A stretch of 20,678 bases of DNA from the NCBI GenBank assembly GCA_035629935.1, contig DASQLQ010000034.1, forward strand, positions 1 through 20,678. The letters run 5' to 3'. This DNA comes from DASQLQ01 sp035629935 (GTDB lineage: Bacteria > Actinomycetota > CADDZG01 > WHSQ01). The notes below the pieces were generated by a model. That model searched no databases and was not told the DNA's origin. It was given only the letters and a program-made list of their open reading frames with translations. Shown here piece after piece: positions 14,785 to 20,678 of this stretch. The position numbers were made by a program, and so were the translations under genes. How positions within the stretch are numbered: the stretch's first letter is position 1; every line of letters starts with the position of its first letter.

Positions 14785-14804
14785 GGCGTAGCCATCGTAG
14801 CAGG

Positions 14805-15749
14805 TCACGGTCCGGCTATGAGGCCGCGGGTGGCCTCGACATCTGCACGCATCTGATCGACGAGGGCCTCCACAGAATCGAACCTCTGCTCGTCCCTCAA
14901 TCGCTCGTGGAACTCGATCCTGATGGTCTGCCCATATAGGTCACCCTCGAAGTCGAGAAGGAAGGCCTCGACCCGTAGGGAGGTCGTCGCCGGATCACCG
15001 CCGAAAGTGGGGTTGACGCCTACGTTCACGGCCGCCGCGAGCCACGATCCGCCGACCCTTGCACGCCCTGCATAGACGCCCCGAGCCGGCCCGACGAGGG
15101 CCGGGTCAAGACTCAGATTGGCCGTGGGAAAGCCCAGGCTGCGACCCCGGTCGTCGCCGTGGATCACTTCCCCATCCATATCGAACGGCCGGGCGAGGAG
15201 TTGATGAGCAAGCTCCATATCGCCGTCGGCGATGGCCGACCGGACGCGACTGGACGAGACGACCTGGCCGTCGGCCGCCTCGAGGAGGAACGTCTCGACG
15301 GTGAACCCCAGCCTGGCGCCGAGCTCGGCCAAGAGATCCGCGTCCCCCTTGGCCTTCCGCCCGAAGCGCCACCCCTCGCCGACGATGACTGCTTTGGCAT
15401 TCAAGCCCTTCGCCAGCACTTCTTCGGCGAAGCGCTCCGGCGGCCACTGGGACAGCTCTTTGTCGAACGCGAGCGTCACGAGGACGTCGGAGCGACGTTC
15501 GGTGAGTAGCTCTACCTTGCGAGCCGGCGTAGTGATCAGCGGCGGGACACGATCCGGCCTGATCGTTTCGTTGGGGTGGCGATCCCAGGTGATGATCGCC
15601 GAGGACAAGCCGTTGCTCTGCGCCGTCCCGATCGTCTTGGCGATCAGCGCTCGGTGACCGAGGTGCACGCCGTCGAAGGTGCCTATCGTGATGGCGGAGC
15701 CCGCCTCGGGGGGTGACAGGTTCTCGAGTCCGACGATCTGACCCCCCAT
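14805..15749 (-). CDS. ribF: Bifunctional riboflavin kinase / FAD synthetase
   Basis: A 314-residue two-domain enzyme that converts riboflavin to FMN and FMN to FAD. The N-terminal nucleotidyltransferase domain has the class motif GTFDGVHLGH (23-32, with the H-x-G-H residues H29, G31 and H32) and SSSRVR (165-170). The C-terminal kinase domain has GDDRGRSLGFPTANLSLD (PTAN at 208-211) and GVYAGRARV. Two ATGs in tandem (15752 and 15749) overlap the truB stop. The second has a GGAG at a better seven-base distance, so I use 15749; the difference is one residue. A longer in-frame extension to 16118 is entirely inside truB and is rejected. FAD production next to translation genes is the usual order, and rpsO begins 71 bases downstream. 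Confidence 0.95.
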   Translation of the reverse strand: MGGQIVGLENLSPPEAGSAITIGTFDGVHLGHRALIAKTIGTAQSNGLSSAIITWDRHPNETIRPDRVPPLITTPARKVELLTERRSDVLVTLAFDKELSQWPPERFAEEVLAKGLNAKAVIVGEGWRFGRKAKGDADLLAELGARLGFTVETFLLEAADGQVVSSSRVRSAIADGDMELAHQLLARPFDMDGEVIHGDDRGRSLGFPTANLSLDPALVGPARGVYAGRARVGGSWLAAAVNVGVNPTFGGDPATTSLRVEAFLLDFEGDLYGQTIRIEFHERLRDEQRFDSVEALVDQMRADVEATRGLIAGP

Positions 15750-16615
15750 CATCCGTCTCCCGCGAGAACCCGGTCCGGAACGAGCGTGTCCTGACGGCGC
15801 CGGTAAACGGCGAGCAGATCGGTCCCACGAACGAGGGCGATGGCTTCGTCCTCTTTCACGTCCAGGGGGGGCAACTCCAGTTTCTGTCCATGCGACACGC
15901 GGCTCGCCGTGGCGTCGTCGACTTCCCAACTCGTCAATTGCGTTACGGCGTCGGTGGTGGGTCGCAGATGTTCGAGGGTGATCTCGTCCAGGGGAACGGC
16001 GTCCGCCAGTGAGAAGCCACCCGCCTCCGTGCGTTGCAACAGTTTCAGGTGAGCCCCGCAACCGAGCTGCGAACCGATGTCCGCAACAAGGGTCCTTATG
16101 TAGGTCCCGGCGGAGCAACTGATCCGAAGATCCAGCTCCGGAGAGCGAAGGTCCAGCACATCGAGGTCGTAGATCGTCACCCGGCGCGCCGCGCGCTCGA
16201 CGGTCTCTCCCCGGCGGGCTTTCTTGTACAAGCGTTCGCCGTCCACCTTCACTGCAGACACCATCGGGGGAACCTGATCAATCTCGCCCAGGAAGCCCAC
16301 TGTGGTCTCCTCGATCCGCGCTCGATCGAGATCGACATCGACTGATCGTTCGGAGGTCACTTCACCCGAGGCGTCGAGCGTCGAAGTCTCGATCCCGAGA
16401 ACCGCCGTCGCCAGGTACGTCTTCGGCCCCCCCTGCGCGTAGGACAACAGTCTCGTTGCGCGACCGACGCCGAGCACGAGGATGCCCGTGGCATCCGGGT
16501 CGAGGGTTCCGGCATGGCCGACGCGTTTCGTCTTGAAGATCTGGCGCACCCGATCGACGACGTCATGTGATGTCATCCCCGCGGGCTTGTCGACGATCAA
16601 TACGCCGTTCCTCAC
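15749..16615 (-). CDS. truB: tRNA pseudouridine(55) synthase
   Basis: A 288-residue TruB that makes pseudouridine 55 in the T-loop of tRNAs. The catalytic aspartate is D39 in GHAGTLDPDATGIL. Other family blocks are LIVDKPAGMTSHDVV (6-20), QVPPMVSAVKVDGERLYKKARRGE and SCSAGTYIRTLVADIGSQLGCGAHL. The C-terminus (about 230-285) matches the actinobacterial TruB/PUA-like RNA-binding domain. The start is GTG at 16615, overlapping the nrnA stop as GTGA. An in-frame extension to 16891 overlaps nrnA and has no TruB sequence. It is coupled to ribF by a stop/start overlap. Confidence 0.96.
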   Translation of the reverse strand: MRNGVLIVDKPAGMTSHDVVDRVRQIFKTKRVGHAGTLDPDATGILVLGVGRATRLLSYAQGGPKTYLATAVLGIETSTLDASGEVTSERSVDVDLDRARIEETTVGFLGEIDQVPPMVSAVKVDGERLYKKARRGETVERAARRVTIYDLDVLDLRSPELDLRISCSAGTYIRTLVADIGSQLGCGAHLKLLQRTEAGGFSLADAVPLDEITLEHLRPTTDAVTQLTSWEVDDATASRVSHGQKLELPPLDVKEDEAIALVRGTDLLAVYRRRQDTLVPDRVLAGDG

Positions 16616-17610
16616 GGCTGCAGACCCTCCAGTAGGCCTTCCACGGTCTGCTCGATGTCGGGAGCGGTGAATCCGGCAGCCAGCTCGTGGCCTCCTCCGC
16701 CGCGCTCGCGAGCCAGAACGCCGACGCTGCGCGGCCCCCGGGATCGAAGGCTCACGCGCCAGGCACCATCCGTTTGCTGCTTGAACAAGCCGGCGACATC
16801 GGCGTCTCGGGTCTCCCGTATGAGATCGATCAACTTGTCGGTCTCCTCCGGCCCCACTCCCGTGTCGCTCAGGTCGTCTTGCGTGACCCATGAGTAGACG
16901 AAGCGCGCATCGGGATGAAGAACCGCCCGATCGAGGACTCTGCCGACCAGCTTCAAGTAGCCGAACGGAGATGATTCGAAAACCTCCTGGGCGATCCTCG
17001 GTGCGTCGATTCCCAACGACAACAGGTCGGCAGCCAGGTGCATCGTGTCGGGCATGGTGTTGACGTACGAGAACCGACCCGTGTCCGTGACGATCCCCGT
17101 GTAAAGACAGGTTGCAACGTCGAGATCGATATCGGCACCGGTTTCGATCAGGAGATGCGTCAGAAGCTCCGCCGTCGACGACGCCGTCGTGACCACGATG
17201 TTGTGATCACCAAAGTCGTCGTTGCCGGGGTGATGGTCGACGTTGATCGTCGTCGACTTGACCGCAAGCTCTTCGAGCGCGCCCAGGCGTGACGCCACCC
17301 CACAGTCCAGCGCGAGGAAAACGTCCACGTCGGGTACGTCTTCGACTTGAACCAGGAGATCCGCCCCGGGCAAGAACGAGTACTGCGAGGGCACCTTCGC
17401 CGGGCTGGTCCCCCATGTCGGGAATACCGACTTCCCCAGCGATTTCAGTGCGAGCGCCGCTGCGAACAGCGAGCCGAGTGCATCCCCATCCGGGTTCACG
17501 TGGCACGCGATCGCAACGCTGTCTGCTTCTCGAAGCGCACTCGATGCGGCCTGCCAGTCTTGTCCTCGCCGTTCGCCGAGCCGACCGGCGTTCGTAATGT
17601 CTTCGTTCAC
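16612..17610 (-). CDS. nrnA: DHH/DHHA1 phosphoesterase, NrnA-like (nanoRNase / pAp phosphatase)
   Basis: A 332-residue DHH-family protein. NrnA-type enzymes degrade 2-5-mer RNAs, the end products of exonucleases, and dephosphorylate 3'-phosphoadenosine 5'-phosphate. Some actinobacterial members also cleave cyclic dinucleotides. Metal motifs are all present: CHVNPDGDALGS (H37, D41, D43), LDCG (D102), VDHHPGN (D125-H126-H127) and TDTGRF (D176). The DHHA1 domain ends in GGGGHELAAG (304-313), the substrate-binding glycine loop. The GTG at 17610 overlaps the rbfA stop as GTGA. A longer frame reaching 18018 overlaps rbfA and is not used. Placement between rbfA and truB is the standard Gram-positive order. 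The choice between nanoRNase and cyclic-dinucleotide hydrolase cannot be made from the sequence. Confidence 0.9.
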   Translation of the reverse strand: MNEDITNAGRLGERRGQDWQAASSALREADSVAIACHVNPDGDALGSLFAAALALKSLGKSVFPTWGTSPAKVPSQYSFLPGADLLVQVEDVPDVDVFLALDCGVASRLGALEELAVKSTTINVDHHPGNDDFGDHNIVVTTASSTAELLTHLLIETGADIDLDVATCLYTGIVTDTGRFSYVNTMPDTMHLAADLLSLGIDAPRIAQEVFESSPFGYLKLVGRVLDRAVLHPDARFVYSWVTQDDLSDTGVGPEETDKLIDLIRETRDADVAGLFKQQTDGAWRVSLRSRGPRSVGVLARERGGGGHELAAGFTAPDIEQTVEGLLEGLQP

Positions 17611-17966
17611 GGCTTCGAGTCCTCGTCCTCGTCCTCGTGGATGCGTCGCAGTAGACCTTCCAACCGTTGAGCCTCCTCGGGACCGGTATCCAGCTCGAAT
17701 CCCAGCTCGGGCAGGTACTTCAAGCGCATCTGACGTCCCAGCTCCGCCCGAAGATGAGCCTTTGCACTCGCCAGTCCGTCCATCGTCAACGTCTGTTCCT
17801 CGGTGGACCCGAGGACGCTGACGAACACGCGCGCATGTCTCAGGTCGGGGGTCACGCGAACGGCGGTGATCGTTACGAATCCGACGCGAGGGTCCTTGAG
17901 GTCGTGGATGGCCTCGCCCAGCACCTGCTTGGCGAGTTTCTGGATCCTCTCGGTTCGCTGACTCAT
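17607..17966 (-). CDS. rbfA: 30S ribosome-binding factor RbfA
   Basis: A 119-residue ribosome maturation factor that binds the 30S subunit near the 16S 5' end. It has the single KH-like fold. Recognisable blocks are RTERIQKLAKQVLGEAIHDLKDPRVGFVTITAVRVTPDLRHARVFVSVLG and the conserved LRAELGRQMRLKYLPELGFELD. It ends with a short acidic tail (HEDEDEDSKP). The ATG at 17966 overlaps the DUF503 stop as ATGA, and GGAGG sits four bases upstream. An in-frame extension to 18503 overlaps DUF503 and infB and is not used. Its own stop overlaps nrnA. Confidence 0.95.
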   Translation of the reverse strand: MSQRTERIQKLAKQVLGEAIHDLKDPRVGFVTITAVRVTPDLRHARVFVSVLGSTEEQTLTMDGLASAKAHLRAELGRQMRLKYLPELGFELDTGPEEAQRLEGLLRRIHEDEDEDSKP

Positions 17967-18265
17967 AGGTCCTCCAGGGCGACGACTTCGATGGTCCGGT
18001 CGATGATCTCCGCCCCATCGATAGCGCTGCGGCCGATCGCCTTTTCGACTTCCTGCATCACCTTGCGCACGTGTGACATCGACTCGGCTACGCACGACAC
18101 CCCGAGCGCAGTCCGTTGCCACAGGTCTTGAAAATCGACTTCGGCGATCGAAACGTTGAACTTCCTTGCCACCGTCCCCGTTACAGACCTCACGACCTGT
18201 CGTTTGTCTTTCAGCGATCCACTCGCGGGGATGAACAGTTCGAAACGTCCCACGCCGATGAACAC
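17963..18265 (-). CDS. DUF503 family protein (YlxP-like)
   Basis: A 100-residue member of the DUF503 family. The diagnostic start is GVGRFELFIPASGSLKDKRQVVRSV, followed by NVSIAEVDFQDLWQRTALGVSCVAESMSHV. These proteins form a small alpha/beta fold, occur almost always between infB and rbfA in Gram-positive bacteria, and have been linked to ribosome function, but no reaction is established. The GTG at 18265 lies 15 bases after infB, with GAGGGA upstream. The stop overlaps rbfA as ATGA, so the two are likely coupled. Confidence 0.9.
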   Translation of the reverse strand: MFIGVGRFELFIPASGSLKDKRQVVRSVTGTVARKFNVSIAEVDFQDLWQRTALGVSCVAESMSHVRKVMQEVEKAIGRSAIDGAEIIDRTIEVVALEDL

Positions 18266-18280
18266 TTGGTCCCTCAGTCG

Positions 18281-20581
<2,301 letters not shown>

Positions 20582-20585
20582 CCGT

Positions 20586-20678
20586 TCAGATCCTTCCCAG
20601 CAGATTCTCTTTGACCGCTTCAGACGGTGGCCCTTCCAGCCGCAGGGCCTTGCGGAGCTTCCCGGATCGAAACGCCTG
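20586..20678 (-). CDS. C-terminal end of a YlxR-like (DUF448) protein, partial
   Basis: The last 30 codons of a gene running off the right edge read QAFRSGKLRKALRLEGPPSE and then AVKENLLGRI before a TGA. The pattern of a basic helix with K/R-ALR followed by a short acidic tail is that of the C-terminus of YlxR/DUF448 proteins. These are small RNA- or nucleoid-binding proteins encoded between nusA and infB. The position directly before infB, four bases away, supports this. The diagnostic GRGA(Y/W) part lies outside the window, so the assignment rests largely on context. Confidence 0.65.
   Translation of the reverse strand, partial: QAFRSGKLRKALRLEGPPSEAVKENLLGRI

Noticed and set aside
15750..16118. 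N-terminal extensions of ribF, and similar ones of truB, nrnA and rbfA
   Set aside because: The extra sequence lies entirely in the upstream gene and shows no family similarity. Start codons at the stop/start overlaps give normal lengths and motif positions.

Overview
The window reads as a chromosomal housekeeping segment of a high-GC Gram-positive bacterium, most likely a member of the Actinomycetota. The evidence is high GC, frequent GTG and TTG starts, an RNase J, a DUF222/HNH endonuclease remnant, and the gene order infB - DUF503 - rbfA - nrnA - truB - ribF - rpsO - pnp - M16 peptidase - dapB - dapA - rnj - ftsK - rodZ-like - rimO. A deep-branching lineage such as Acidimicrobiia would fit, but this was not tested. 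No tRNA, rRNA, CRISPR array, insertion sequence or prophage gene was seen.

All intact genes lie on the minus strand, so transcription runs from 20678 towards 1. The upstream end (20678-14805) is a translation and ribosome-maturation block: the tail of a YlxR-like protein, infB, a DUF503 protein, rbfA, nrnA, truB and ribF. Next come rpsO and pnp (14733-11852), which are separated by a structured 248-base spacer. rpsO is preceded by a short leader that can fold in two mutually exclusive ways. The third block (11852-6293) is an M16 peptidase, dapB, a putative lipoprotein, dapA, RNase J and a small secreted protein. These genes are mostly joined by 1- or 4-base stop/start overlaps. dapA and dapB supply the early diaminopimelate/lysine steps needed for peptidoglycan, and pnp and rnj supply RNA decay.

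The fourth block (6278-898) holds a PglC-type sugar-phosphate transferase ending inside a tandem GC-rich hairpin repeat, then ftsK, a RodZ-like membrane protein with a candidate promoter, and rimO. At the left edge, on the plus strand, is a 5'-truncated DUF222/HNH gene with an apparent one-base frameshift. Its stop codon overlaps that of rimO.

The protein content is ordinary, and I see no convincing new multi-gene system. The parts most worth attention are non-coding: the switch-like rpsO leader, the structured rpsO-pnp spacer, the tandem hairpin between the sugar transferase and ftsK, and a hairpin abutting the ftsK ribosome binding site. The unrecognised secreted protein and the lipoprotein inside the dap/rnj operon are the protein-level unknowns.
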